Part shown: piece by piece, positions 51,611 through 60,479 of the stretch
How the letters are laid out: each line of letters starts with the position of its first letter
How positions within the stretch are numbered: the first letter of the stretch is position 1
NCBI GenBank assembly: GCA_023391815.1
Contig: JAEWAF010000072.1
Span: forward strand, 62,001-126,000
DNA: 64,000 nucleotides
From: Pseudomonadota bacterium
Lineage (GTDB): Bacteria; Pseudomonadota; Gammaproteobacteria; Steroidobacterales; Steroidobacteraceae
Direction of reading: 5' to 3'
Position numbers and translations under genes: made by a program
Notes under the pieces: generated by a model
Seen by the model: only the letters and a program-made list of their open reading frames with translations
Database searches by the model: none
What the model was told of the DNA's origin: nothing

Positions 51611-51621
51611 AACGCCGTCGG

Positions 51622-52164
51622 TTACTTGACCTGCCGCTTCAGCAGTTTGCGTGCCAGCGTGCGCCGGTGAATGCCCAGCCGGCGGGCGGCTTCGGAGATA
51701 TTGAAATCCGCATCGGCCAAGGTCTGCTGGATGCGCTCCCACTCCAGGGTTTTGATGGTCGAGGGCCGCGAGCCGAGCTCCACATCGGTGTCGCCTTCGG
51801 TCTTGCCGAACGCTTTTTCGATATCGTCGGTATTGGAAGGCTTGGCCAGGTAATGACGAGCGCCGAGCTTGATCGCCTCCACCGCCGTCGCGATGCTGGC
51901 GAAGCCGGTGAGCACGACGATGTTCATTTCCTCATCATGCGCGTGCAGTGTCTGCACGCATGCCAGCCCCGATGCGCCATGCAACTTCAGATCGACCACC
52001 GCGAAGCCCGGCGACTCGGTCTTCAGCAACTCGACCACGTCGTCGTGGCTGGACGCCGTCAACACCCGATAGGCGCGACGCTCGAACGAGCGCTTCAGCG
52101 TGCGCGCCAGCGACTCGTCGTCCTCGACGATCAGCAACAGTTTTTCGGCGGCGGTCTCAGTCAT
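51622..52164 (-). CDS. regA: Redox response regulator RegA/ActR/PrrA type
   Basis: This 180-residue protein has a receiver domain (LLIVEDDESLARTLKRSF, phospho-Asp in FAVVDLKLHG, Thr in VLTGFAS, Lys in YLAKPS) joined by a linker to a Fis-type HTH, FNISEAARRLGIHRRTLARKLLKR. That short C-terminus is the signature of RegA, ActR, PrrA and RoxR, global regulators of respiration and energy genes. The kinase gene lies 8 bases upstream, followed by SURF1 and the cyo genes on the same strand. Confidence 0.94.
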   Translation of the reverse strand: MTETAAEKLLLIVEDDESLARTLKRSFERRAYRVLTASSHDDVVELLKTESPGFAVVDLKLHGASGLACVQTLHAHDEEMNIVVLTGFASIATAVEAIKLGARHYLAKPSNTDDIEKAFGKTEGDTDVELGSRPSTIKTLEWERIQQTLADADFNISEAARRLGIHRRTLARKLLKRQVK

Positions 52165-52172
52165 GATAGAGG

Positions 52173-53489
52173 TCAGCCACGATCTTTCTCTCGATATGCC
52201 AAAGCCGCCAGCGGCAGCTCGACCGTCACGGTGGCGCCGCGCGGCTCGCGATTATGGGCCGTAACGGTGCCGCCGAGTTTGCGAATGACATTGACCACCA
52301 GAAACAAGCCCAGCCCGGCGCCGCGTCGATCCTTGGTCGAGTTGTAGGGCTTGCCGAAGTTCTCCAGCATCTCGGGCGTGAAACCGGGCCCCAGATCGAG
52401 CACTTCGATCCGCAGCATGTCACCGCGGCGCTCGGCGTTCAATCGAATCCAGTCCGGCGACACCTCGAACGCATTGTCGAGCAGATTGGTTACCACCTGT
52501 TTGAGCGCCGGGTCCGACACGATCTTCATGTCTTCGCCCAAAGCCCCGCTGCCCGCGTGGTACTGAAGCGTTTCGCGAGGTCGGCCATCGCACCACTCGC
52601 CGGCGATCCCATCGAGAAAGCGGTGAAGCGATGTCACCGCCGGCGCTTCGCCGCGAGCCTCGCCCGCCGACATCAGAATCCCGCTGAGAATGCTCTTGCA
52701 GCGACGAATCGCGGCCTGCATCTCCAGCAGTTCCTGCAACATCTCGGGATGCTGAGCAATCTCGGGCATGCGTCGCCAATCGCCCAGGATCACGGATACC
52801 GACGCGAGCGGGGTCCCCAGCTCATGAGCCGCCCCGGACGCGAGCAAGCCGAGCCGCACGATGTGATCTTCTTCCTCGGCACGACGCTTCAGCTCGACCA
52901 GATACGTGTCGCGCTCCTGCAGATTGCGAGACATGCGGCTGATGAAGACGACCAGCAGCACCGCGCCCAGCACGAAGCAAACAAACATGCCGAGGATATG
53001 CAGCCTCAGCAGGCTGGCGGGTGGATGCACGTCGAGCGGCTCGTTGATACCGATCAACGCGACGAACGCGACACAGGTCACCACGACGATCAGCCAGGCA
53101 CCCCGCCCCGGCAACAACACCGCCGCCAGCGCGATCTGTAACAAGTAGAGCGCCGTGAACGGGTTGGTCGCGCCGCCGCTGAAATACAGCTGGATGGTGA
53201 GCGCGGCGACATCCAACAACAACGCCGCGAACAAAGCCTGGCTGCTGATCTGCAGCCGCTGGCGCAGCCATACATGACTGAGCGCGTTCAATGCGAGCAA
53301 CGCGGCGAGCACCATCACCATCGGTGCCAGCGGCAAGGCGATGCCCAGCCCGTAGTGGACCACCGCGATGGTGATGACCTGCCCCAGCACCGCGATCCAG
53401 CGCAGCTGAATCAGCAACGCCAGGTTCTTTCGATTCGCGGTGTCGATATGGGACGGAGCGGTCGGCTCGGTCAGCACGATTGAGTTCAC
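52173..53489 (-). CDS. regB: Redox sensor histidine kinase RegB/PrrB/RoxS type
   Basis: This protein of about 438 residues has six N-terminal transmembrane helices with the quinone-binding heptad GGATNPF, an H box AAHELGTPLASVS, and an ATPase domain with LLDNAFEV and GAGLGLFLVVN. The conserved redox Cys is present in AIRRCKSIL. RegB kinases sense the ubiquinone pool and phosphorylate RegA. GTG 53489 overlaps the SURF1 stop (GTGA); a GTG at 53516 is an alternative. Confidence 0.94.
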   Translation of the reverse strand: MNSIVLTEPTAPSHIDTANRKNLALLIQLRWIAVLGQVITIAVVHYGLGIALPLAPMVMVLAALLALNALSHVWLRQRLQISSQALFAALLLDVAALTIQLYFSGGATNPFTALYLLQIALAAVLLPGRGAWLIVVVTCVAFVALIGINEPLDVHPPASLLRLHILGMFVCFVLGAVLLVVFISRMSRNLQERDTYLVELKRRAEEEDHIVRLGLLASGAAHELGTPLASVSVILGDWRRMPEIAQHPEMLQELLEMQAAIRRCKSILSGILMSAGEARGEAPAVTSLHRFLDGIAGEWCDGRPRETLQYHAGSGALGEDMKIVSDPALKQVVTNLLDNAFEVSPDWIRLNAERRGDMLRIEVLDLGPGFTPEMLENFGKPYNSTKDRRGAGLGLFLVVNVIRKLGGTVTAHNREPRGATVTVELPLAALAYREKDRG

Positions 53490-54301
53490 GTTGTCTGCGG
53501 CCTGCGCAAGCGCCACTCTTGGCGGAGCACCAGCCCGGTGCCGGCGATCATCAGCAAGGCCAGCCCGAACCAGGTCAGCGCATACTGAAGGTGATTGTTG
53601 GAAAATGCGATCACGGTGAGGCCGCCGACGGGCGCACCCGGGAGCTCTGGCGCCAGCGCCTCGGCATCGATGAAGTACGGCGCTACACCGGTGAGACCGC
53701 GCTTGGCCGCGATCGCCGCCACATCCCGTGAAAACCAGCGGTCATTGGCCGGCTCGTTGGCGCGCAGGTAGCCGCCGCCCGGCTCGGACATACGCAGCAG
53801 CCCGGTGACTGTCGTTTCGCCTTCGATCTGACCTTGCGGCCGACTCTCGGGATCCTGCTCCGGCGGCGGCACGAAGCCTCGATTGATCAGCACGGTGAAG
53901 CCTCGATCGGTCACGAAGGGCGTTAGAACCCAGAACCCACCGCCTCGCTCGGTGACCGCCTGAACCCGCGTTTCCGCATCGTTTCGATAGCGCCCTCGCA
54001 CGGCCACGCGGAGATATTCGCTGTTGGCTCGATTGACGTCGGGCCACTGCTCGCGCCCCGGCGCCGCGACCGGGTCCTGATGAACCCGCGTCTCGACCCG
54101 CTCGATCAGATCCCGCTTCCACGCCAGCCGATGCACCTGCCATACCCCCAGGCTCACGAGCACCACGATGCCGGCCACAGCGGCGATCAACACCGCGGCC
54201 AGCTTGAAAGCGGACAGCGGCGCACGAGCCCCAAGGCTCAGCGCGGCTGGCTGACCTCGTGCTTGGGCATCATGTTGTTGTCCATGTGATACATCACCCA
54301 T
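53486..54301 (-). CDS. SURF1-family oxidase assembly factor
   Basis: This protein of up to 271 residues has the two terminal membrane helices of SURF1 (AAVLIAAVAGIVVLVSLGVWQ and YALTWFGLALLMIAGTGLVL) and a periplasmic domain with the ERGGGFWVLTPFVTDRGFTVLINRGFVP block. SURF1 helps insert haem into haem-copper oxidases. Its place directly after cyoD suggests a role in the bo3 oxidase here. The start is uncertain: ATG 54301 overlaps cyoD by 64 bases and lacks a ribosome site. Confidence 0.88.
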   Translation of the reverse strand: MGDVSHGQQHDAQARGQPAALSLGARAPLSAFKLAAVLIAAVAGIVVLVSLGVWQVHRLAWKRDLIERVETRVHQDPVAAPGREQWPDVNRANSEYLRVAVRGRYRNDAETRVQAVTERGGGFWVLTPFVTDRGFTVLINRGFVPPPEQDPESRPQGQIEGETTVTGLLRMSEPGGGYLRANEPANDRWFSRDVAAIAAKRGLTGVAPYFIDAEALAPELPGAPVGGLTVIAFSNNHLQYALTWFGLALLMIAGTGLVLRQEWRLRRPQTT

Positions 54302-54618
54302 AGCGAACCGGCGAGCGTGATGACGACGAGGATCAGCGTAAAGACCAGCGAGGTCAGCGTCCAGCCGTCCTCGCTCTTGGGCGTCATGTGAAGGAAGTAG
54401 ACCATGTGCACGATCATCTGCACGGCCGCAAACACCACCACCGTGAGCGCGATGGCCTGCTTGCTCCAGGAAATGTCCCCCATGACGAGGTAGAACGGGA
54501 TCGCGGTCAGGATGACCGACAGCACGAAGCCGGTGAGATAGCCCTTCAGCGTGCCGTGCGGCTCCTCGCCGTGGATCAAGCCGGCTTCGGGCTCCGTGCC
54601 ATGTTCGAGCAGGCTCAT
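54238..54618 (-). CDS. cyoD: Cytochrome bo3 ubiquinol oxidase subunit IV
   Basis: This 126-residue protein has three hydrophobic helices (LTGFVLSVILTAIPFYLVM, ALTVVVFAAVQMIVHMVYFLHM and LVFTLILVVITLAGSLWVMYHMD) and ends HMDNNMMP, as CyoD does. It is the small accessory subunit of the inner-membrane quinol oxidase. The ATG at 54618 overlaps the cyoC stop by four bases. Confidence 0.94.
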   Translation of the reverse strand: MSLLEHGTEPEAGLIHGEEPHGTLKGYLTGFVLSVILTAIPFYLVMGDISWSKQAIALTVVVFAAVQMIVHMVYFLHMTPKSEDGWTLTSLVFTLILVVITLAGSLWVMYHMDNNMMPKHEVSQPR

Positions 54619-55247
54619 CGCAGCACCCCGAGCAGATAAACGAAGGTGAAGACGCCGATCCAGATCACGTCCAGGAAGTGCCAGAACAGGCTCAGGCACG
54701 CCAGCCGGCGCGCGTTCGCCTTGTTCAGACCGTGCTTGCCGATCTGCACCATCAACGTGACCAGCCACACGATGCCGAACGTGACGTGCAGGCCGTGCGT
54801 GCCGACCAGCGTGAAGAACGCGGACAGGAAGGCGCTGCGCTGAGGCGTCGCGCCCTCATGGATCATGTGCGCGAACTCATACAACTCGATGCACAGGAAC
54901 GCGGCACCGAACAGTCCCGTGACGGCGAGCCACGCTTGCGTCGCAGCTACCTTGTTCTTGTACGAGGACAACATGGCAAAGCCGTACGTCATCGAGGACA
55001 GCAGCAACATCGTCGTGTTGAGCGCGACCAGCGACAGGTCGAAGAGATCCTTCGGCGCGGGCCCGGCTGCGTAGTTGCCGCTCAATACGCCGTAAGTGGC
55101 GAACAGCACGGCGAAGATGAGGCAGTCGCTCATCAGATAGATCCAGAAGCCCAGCAGCGTGCTGCCGCCAGCCTCGTGATCGTGCTCGTCGAATTGATGG
55201 AACAGGGTGCGATCCGCAGCCTGTTCGCTGGTCAGTGCGTGTCCCAT
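54615..55247 (-). CDS. cyoC: Cytochrome bo3 ubiquinol oxidase subunit III
   Basis: This 210-residue protein has five transmembrane helices and the subunit III features LGFWIYLMSDCLIFAVLFATY, TLVGTHGLHVTFGIVWLV and the C-terminal FWHFLDVIWIGVFTFVYLLG. It supports proton uptake and stability of the oxidase. It follows cyoB by four bases and overlaps cyoD, within a single cyoABCD operon. Confidence 0.96.
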   Translation of the reverse strand: MGHALTSEQAADRTLFHQFDEHDHEAGGSTLLGFWIYLMSDCLIFAVLFATYGVLSGNYAAGPAPKDLFDLSLVALNTTMLLLSSMTYGFAMLSSYKNKVAATQAWLAVTGLFGAAFLCIELYEFAHMIHEGATPQRSAFLSAFFTLVGTHGLHVTFGIVWLVTLMVQIGKHGLNKANARRLACLSLFWHFLDVIWIGVFTFVYLLGVLR

Positions 55248-55251
55248 TCGT

Positions 55252-57261
55252 TCAGCTCCGCACCGTCGCCAGCAGCCGGGTGCGCTCTTCCTCGGTGCGA
55301 ACGACTTCGTCCAGGGTCAAGTGGAAATCCCGCTTGTAGTTGAACGTGTGATAGATGGTGAAGCCCACGATGCCGATGAAGCTCGCGATCGCCAGCCACC
55401 ACATGTACCAGACCATGGCGAAGCCGAACGCCGTGCCCAGCACCGCCAAGATGAAGCCCGCGCCCGTGTTGGCCGGCATCAGAATTGCTTTGAATCCGCC
55501 CAGCGGCCGCTTGTAGCCACGCTGCTTCATGTCCCACCACGCATCGCCGTCGTGAATGATGGGTGTGAATGCGAAGTTGTAGGCCGGCGGCGGCGACGAC
55601 GTGGACCACTCCAGCGTGCGGCCATCCCACGGATCGCCGGTCGTGTCACGCAACTCGTTGCGCTTGCGAATACTGACGTAAAACTGAATCAGCATCGCGC
55701 CGATACCGATCGCGATCAGGAATGCGCCCACCGCAGCGATCTGGAACCAGATCTGCAGCGACGGGTCCTCGAAGTAACGCAGTCGACGCGTCACGCCCAT
55801 CAGGCCGAGCACGTACAACGGCGCGAACGCCACCCAGAAGCCGATCACCCAGAACCAGAACGACACCAGGCCCCAGAACCGGTCGAGCTTGAAACCGAAC
55901 GCCTTCGGGAACCAGTAGTTGATGCCGGCGAACAGGCCGAACAGCACGCCGCCGATGATCACGTTGTGGAAGTGCGCGATCAGGAACAGGCTGTTGTGAA
56001 GCACGAAGTCGGCGGGCGGCACCGCGAGCAGCACGCCCGTCATGCCACCGATGACGAATGTGAGCATGAACGCCACCGTCCACATCATCGGCAGCTCGAA
56101 GCGGATCCGACCGCGATACATGGTGAACAGCCAATTGAAGATCTTCGCCCCGGTCGGGATGGAGATGATCATGGTGGTGATGCCGAAGAACGAGTTGACG
56201 CTCGCGCCCGAGCCCATCGTGAAGAAGTGATGCAGCCACACGATGTACGACAGAATCGTGATGACCACCGTCGCGTAAACCATGGAGCTGTAGCCGAACA
56301 GTTTCTTGCCGCAGAACGTCGAGGTGACTTCGGAGTACACGCCGAACAACGGCAGGATCAGGATGTACACTTCCGGATGGCCCCAGATCCAGATGAGGTT
56401 GACATACATCATCGGATTGCCGCCGAAATCGTTGGTGAAGAAGTTCGTCCCCACGTAACGATCCAGCGACAGCAGCACCAGCACCGCCGTCAGCACCGGG
56501 AAGGCGGCGACGATCAGCACGTTCGTGCACAACGAAGTCCAGGTGAACACCGGCATCTTCATCAGCGTCATGCCGGGCGCGCGCATCTTGATGATGGTCG
56601 CCAACAGGTTCACGCCCGATAGCAGCGTGCCTACGCCGGCTATTTGTAGCGCCCATATGTAATAGTCGACGCCGACATCCGGGCTGTATTGAATGCCGGA
56701 AAGCGGCGGATAGGCGAGCCAGCCGGTGCGCGCGAACTCGCCGACGAACAGCGAGAACATGACCAGGATCGCTCCGGCCGTGGTCATCCAGAAACTGAAG
56801 TTGTTGAGGAACGGGAACGCGACGTCACGTGCGCCGATCTGCAACGGCACGATGTAGTTCATCAGGCCCGTGACCAGCGGCATGGCCACGAAGAAAATCA
56901 TGATCACCCCGTGCGCGGTGAAGATCTGATCGTAGTGATGCGCGTTGAGGTAGCCCTCGGAGCCCCCGAACGCCATCGCCTGTTGCAACCTCATCATGAC
57001 GGCGTCGGCGAAGCCCCGCAGCAGCATCACGATGCCGAGGATCATGTACATGATGCCGATGCGCTTGTGATCGATCGTGGTGATCCACTCGCGCCACACG
57101 TAACCCCACAGCTGATAGCGGGTGACGATGGCGAGCAACGCGAGGCCGCCGATCGCGACGGCGGCGAACGTTCCGACCAGGATCGGCTCGTGCAACGGCA
57201 AGGCCGCGAAGCTCAGTCGGCCAAAGATCGGATCCAGAACCGGCGAATCTGCGTGCTGCAT
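55252..57261 (-). CDS. cyoB: Cytochrome bo3 ubiquinol oxidase subunit I
   Basis: This protein of about 669 residues is the catalytic haem-copper subunit with 15 membrane helices. Haem and copper ligands lie in FTAHGVIMIFF (low-spin haem His), WGHPEVYIL (CuB His and cross-linked Tyr), WLHHFF (two CuB His) and AHFHNVIIGG (haem ligands). It reduces oxygen to water and pumps protons. ATG 57261 gives the usual CyoB length; a TTG two codons upstream is also open. Part of cyoABCD. Confidence 0.97.
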   Translation of the reverse strand: MQHADSPVLDPIFGRLSFAALPLHEPILVGTFAAVAIGGLALLAIVTRYQLWGYVWREWITTIDHKRIGIMYMILGIVMLLRGFADAVMMRLQQAMAFGGSEGYLNAHHYDQIFTAHGVIMIFFVAMPLVTGLMNYIVPLQIGARDVAFPFLNNFSFWMTTAGAILVMFSLFVGEFARTGWLAYPPLSGIQYSPDVGVDYYIWALQIAGVGTLLSGVNLLATIIKMRAPGMTLMKMPVFTWTSLCTNVLIVAAFPVLTAVLVLLSLDRYVGTNFFTNDFGGNPMMYVNLIWIWGHPEVYILILPLFGVYSEVTSTFCGKKLFGYSSMVYATVVITILSYIVWLHHFFTMGSGASVNSFFGITTMIISIPTGAKIFNWLFTMYRGRIRFELPMMWTVAFMLTFVIGGMTGVLLAVPPADFVLHNSLFLIAHFHNVIIGGVLFGLFAGINYWFPKAFGFKLDRFWGLVSFWFWVIGFWVAFAPLYVLGLMGVTRRLRYFEDPSLQIWFQIAAVGAFLIAIGIGAMLIQFYVSIRKRNELRDTTGDPWDGRTLEWSTSSPPPAYNFAFTPIIHDGDAWWDMKQRGYKRPLGGFKAILMPANTGAGFILAVLGTAFGFAMVWYMWWLAIASFIGIVGFTIYHTFNYKRDFHLTLDEVVRTEEERTRLLATVRS

Positions 57262-57267
57262 CGTCAA

Positions 57268-58410
57268 TTACCGCGCGCTCGGGGAATCGATGTCCGCGAG
57301 CAATGAACCGGAGCGGCCAGAGGTGGGCCGTGGCAATCCCGCGCCTCGCAGTGGCGAGCGATCGACCTGCGGCAGCAGATCGTCTTCGAAGGTACGGACC
57401 AGCGGCGCCGCGCAGATGCCGATGACATGTGACTTATCCGAACCGAACACGGCGCGCGGCTGATCGTCGGAGCGACGCGCGACGTTGTAAATTCCGGCTT
57501 TGCCCAATCCGCCGCGATCGTCGATGGACATCATGTCATGCATGCACATCTTGCCCGGCTCGACGCACATCCCGACGATCAGGTCATAGAGTTGTCGGTC
57601 GACCGAGGCGAAATAACGCACCGGCTCGCGCTCGGAGGGCTTTGCCAATTGCAAATATGCGTCGCGCGTCAGCGATTGCTGGGCGGTGCGTGCGGTGGCC
57701 ACCCAGCGTTGAAACTCGGTGTCGCTCACGCTGCGCACCTTGAATTTCATGCCGGAGAAGCCGGCGCCGCTGTAATTGGTGGAAAATCCTTCCGACTCGC
57801 CCGGTTCGTTCAAGACACCGTGCAAGCGGGTCTCCATGGCGGGCATCGCGTAAATCATGCCGGCCAGATGCGGCACGTAGAACGCATTCATCACCGAGGA
57901 TGCCGTGATTCGTAACGCCAGGGGCCGATTCACCGGCACCGTCATTTCGTTGACGGTGGCGACTCCATACTGGGGATAGATGAACAGCCACTTCCAGTCG
58001 AGCGCGACCACTTCCACCTGCAAGGTGCGCGTGTCTTCGGGAATTTCTTTCCCGGCCGACAACCGATCGAGCGGCCGATACGGATCGAGCAGATGGGTGC
58101 CGAGCCAGGTAAGCGCGCCCAAACATATGATAATGAGCAGCGGCGCCGACCAGATCACCAGCTCCAGCCGCATCGAGTGATGCCAGTCGGGCTCGTAACG
58201 CGCTTCGCGATTGTTGTGTCGATAGCGCCAGGCAAAAATGACCGTGAGCGCCATCACGGGAACGATGATGAGGAGCATCAGCCAGGTCGATGTGACCAGC
58301 AGATCGCGCTGTTGAGCGGCCACGTCGCCGGCCGGATTCAGCACGACCATGTCACATGCGGACAGTCCCAGCAGCAACGGTAGCAGTTTGACGATTCGCA
58401 ATGGCTTCAT
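57268..58410 (-). CDS. cyoA: Cytochrome bo3 ubiquinol oxidase subunit II
   Basis: This protein of about 380 residues has a lipoprotein signal (LLPLLLGLSAC), two membrane helices (WLMLLIIVPVMALTVIFAW and LVIWSAPLLIIICLGALTWL) and a periplasmic cupredoxin-like domain with VVALDWKWLFIYPQYG. The copper A ligands of cytochrome c oxidases are missing, as expected for a quinol oxidase. The C-terminus is extended, with a CVEPGKMCMHDMM segment. It is the first gene of cyoABCD, preceded by a palindrome in the divergent promoter region. Confidence 0.95.
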   Translation of the reverse strand: MKPLRIVKLLPLLLGLSACDMVVLNPAGDVAAQQRDLLVTSTWLMLLIIVPVMALTVIFAWRYRHNNREARYEPDWHHSMRLELVIWSAPLLIIICLGALTWLGTHLLDPYRPLDRLSAGKEIPEDTRTLQVEVVALDWKWLFIYPQYGVATVNEMTVPVNRPLALRITASSVMNAFYVPHLAGMIYAMPAMETRLHGVLNEPGESEGFSTNYSGAGFSGMKFKVRSVSDTEFQRWVATARTAQQSLTRDAYLQLAKPSEREPVRYFASVDRQLYDLIVGMCVEPGKMCMHDMMSIDDRGGLGKAGIYNVARRSDDQPRAVFGSDKSHVIGICAAPLVRTFEDDLLPQVDRSPLRGAGLPRPTSGRSGSLLADIDSPSAR

Positions 58411-58446
58411 CGGACACGCAGGATAGGCTGTTCGGTTGCGCGGCGA

Positions 58447-58467
58447 CATTGGGCGTTTTGCCCAATG
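58447..58467. promoter_or_regulatory. Perfect palindrome between cyoA and the MFS gene
   Basis: CATTGGGC (58447-58454) and GCCCAATG (58460-58467) form a perfect 8-bp inverted repeat with a 5-base spacer, in the 110-base divergent gap. It lies 37 bases upstream of the cyoA ATG and 53 bases before the MFS start. It could be an operator acting on both genes or a leader hairpin of the cyo transcript. Confidence 0.6.
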
Positions 58468-58520
58468 GTTCATAACGCCGCCCGGCGATATAAAGGGACC
58501 ATGTGCCGTAGGAGTGAGTC

Positions 58521-59852
58521 ATGACCGCCGCGCAATCCCATGCGCCTACTTCATCGCTGGAACGCGATGCCCGGCGGACCAACGAAGCGCACGCCGGCGA
58601 GGTGCGGCCCGGCGATATCGCGATCGGCGTCATCATCGGGCGAACTTCGGAGTTTTTCGATTTCTTCGTTTATGCCATCGCCTCGGTGGTGGTGTTCCCG
58701 AAGCTGATCTTTCCATATGTCGACGCATTGACGGGTACGTTGTACTCGTTCGCGATCTTCGCGCTCGCGTTCGTCGCCCGACCGTTCGGTACAGTAATTT
58801 TTACCGCGATCGATCGCACCTACGGTCGCGGCATGAAGCTCACCATCGCCCTGTTTCTGCTCGGCACCTCGACGGTGGCCATCGCCTTTATTCCCAGCTA
58901 CCAGGACTTCGGCATCGCCTCGGCCTATTTTCTGGGCATTCTGCGCATCGGCCAGGGTCTGGCGCTGGGCGGCTCATGGGACGGCCTGGCGTCGCTGCTT
59001 GCATTGAATGCGCCCAAGAATCGGCGCGGCTACTACGCGATGATTCCGCAGCTCGGCGCCCCGCTCGGCCTGATCGTCGCAAGCTCGCTGTTCGCTTACA
59101 TCATCGCCCACCTGTCGGCCGAGGATTTCCTCAGTTGGGGCTGGCGCTATCCGTTCTTCGTCGCGTTCGCCATCAACGTGGTGGCGTTGTTCGCGCGCCT
59201 GCGCATCGTCGTCACTCCCGAATATACAAAGTCGTTCGAGACGCAGGAGCTGCAACCGCAGCCCATCCTGGAAACCTGGCGTCAGGGCGGCAAGAACATC
59301 GTGGTCGGCGCGTTCGCGCCGCTGGCCAGCTTTGCGTTGTTTCATATGGTGACCGTGTTCCCGCTGTCGTGGGTGTTTCTATTCACTCAGGAAGGCCCGG
59401 CGCGCTTCCTGATCATCGAAGCGGTCGGCGCCGCCTTCGGTGTCGCGGCCATCGTGGCTTCGGGCTGGCTGGCCGATCGGGTCGGCCGCCGCACCCTGCT
59501 CGCGGCCACCGCTGCCGCCATCGCCGCGTTCAGCGGCTTCGCGCCTCAGCTGCTGGGCGCCGGTGAGCTCGGCGAGTTGGTGTTCATGATCTCGGGCTTC
59601 CTGCTGCTCGGCCTCGCGTTCGGCCAGGCATCCGGTGCCGTCGCTTCCAACTTCCAGATGAACTACCGCTACACCAGCTCCGCGATTACTTCCGATCTCG
59701 CGTGGCTGTTCGGTGCCGGATTCGCGCCATGGGTCGCGTTGGTATTGTCCAGCCGCTTCGGCCTCGGCTTCGCCGGCGCGTACCTGTTGTCTGGCGCGGT
59801 AGGTACGCTGGTGGCGTTGTTCATCAACCGGCAGATGATCCAGGACCGCTAG
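58521..59852 (+). CDS. MFS transporter, metabolite/H+ symporter type
   Basis: This 443-residue protein has twelve helices and the MHS features: GRTSEFFDFFVYAIAS in helix 1 and FALAFVARPFGT in helix 2, plus RIGQGLALGGSWDG and SGWLADRVGRRTLL. MHS proteins import organic acids or betaine with protons. A transporter of this kind often stands divergent to cyo genes in related bacteria (from memory), so joint control by the shared region is plausible. Substrate unknown. A GGAG sequence precedes the ATG. Confidence 0.9.
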   Translation: MTAAQSHAPTSSLERDARRTNEAHAGEVRPGDIAIGVIIGRTSEFFDFFVYAIASVVVFPKLIFPYVDALTGTLYSFAIFALAFVARPFGTVIFTAIDRTYGRGMKLTIALFLLGTSTVAIAFIPSYQDFGIASAYFLGILRIGQGLALGGSWDGLASLLALNAPKNRRGYYAMIPQLGAPLGLIVASSLFAYIIAHLSAEDFLSWGWRYPFFVAFAINVVALFARLRIVVTPEYTKSFETQELQPQPILETWRQGGKNIVVGAFAPLASFALFHMVTVFPLSWVFLFTQEGPARFLIIEAVGAAFGVAAIVASGWLADRVGRRTLLAATAAAIAAFSGFAPQLLGAGELGELVFMISGFLLLGLAFGQASGAVASNFQMNYRYTSSAITSDLAWLFGAGFAPWVALVLSSRFGLGFAGAYLLSGAVGTLVALFINRQMIQDR

Positions 59853-59906
59853 CGCAAGGCCGCGTTATATACTGGATGTCCCCGGACGATGGAACGGAGA
59901 CATCCA

Positions 59907-60338
59907 ATGGACCCAGCCAACAAGCCGTCGAGAACCGCCGCGATCGTCGGGCCCGGCCAGGGTCGGGTGTATCCGATGGGGAAGATGCGCGCGGTGTTCA
60001 AGGCGGATCTGGATGAGACCGAGGCGAAGTACTCGATCTCGGAGTGGTGGCTGGAGCCGAATACGACGGGTCCGGGCGCGCACTCGCATCCCGAGGACCA
60101 TGTCTATTACGTGATCGAAGGCGAGCTGAGCGTGTTCTTCGACGGCGCCTGGTCACAAGCCGAGCGCGGCTCCTACATTCTCATTCCCGGTGGCACCCCT
60201 CACGATTTTCAGAATCGTGGAACCGCCCCCGTCGGGTTCATCAGCATCAATGTCCCCGGCGGTTTCGAGCGGCAGATGCCGGGAATCGTCGAGTGGTTCG
60301 CCGCGAACCCGCCTGGCGAGGCAATCGCCCAAGGTTGA
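59907..60338 (+). CDS. Cupin-domain protein
   Basis: This 143-residue protein has a single cupin barrel: PGAHSHPEDHVYYVIEGELSVF (motif 1, metal-binding His, His and Glu) and ILIPGGTPHDFQNRG (motif 2, His). Such proteins include dioxygenases, isomerases and binding proteins; nothing here selects one. GGAG precedes ATG 59907. Single gene; the gap of 141 bases after it holds no gene but carries a CCGAGCGCTCGG palindrome. Confidence 0.88.
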   Translation: MDPANKPSRTAAIVGPGQGRVYPMGKMRAVFKADLDETEAKYSISEWWLEPNTTGPGAHSHPEDHVYYVIEGELSVFFDGAWSQAERGSYILIPGGTPHDFQNRGTAPVGFISINVPGGFERQMPGIVEWFAANPPGEAIAQG

Positions 60339-60479
60339 ATCGCCCGAGCGGGTGCGTCTCCCGAGCGCTCGGCGCAGACGATCTATCAGCGAGAAGTGAC
60401 ATGCGCCCGGCCCGCGCTACGGATGGCGACGGTCGAGGGCTGATCGTCATATAGGGCTCTATCCGCAGGAGTCCATGTC

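Noticed and set aside
55207..56622. 471-codon forward frame opposite cyoB
   Set aside because: cyoB is certain; the forward product is His/Arg/Glu-rich, as expected for the complement of a membrane protein.
57268..58410. cyoA as a cytochrome c oxidase subunit II
   Set aside because: The copper A motif is absent and the neighbours are cyoB, cyoC and cyoD with quinol-oxidase features.
51622..59852. Search for cyoE beside the cyo genes
   Set aside because: No UbiA-type prenyltransferase motif was found; the gene after cyoD is SURF1.
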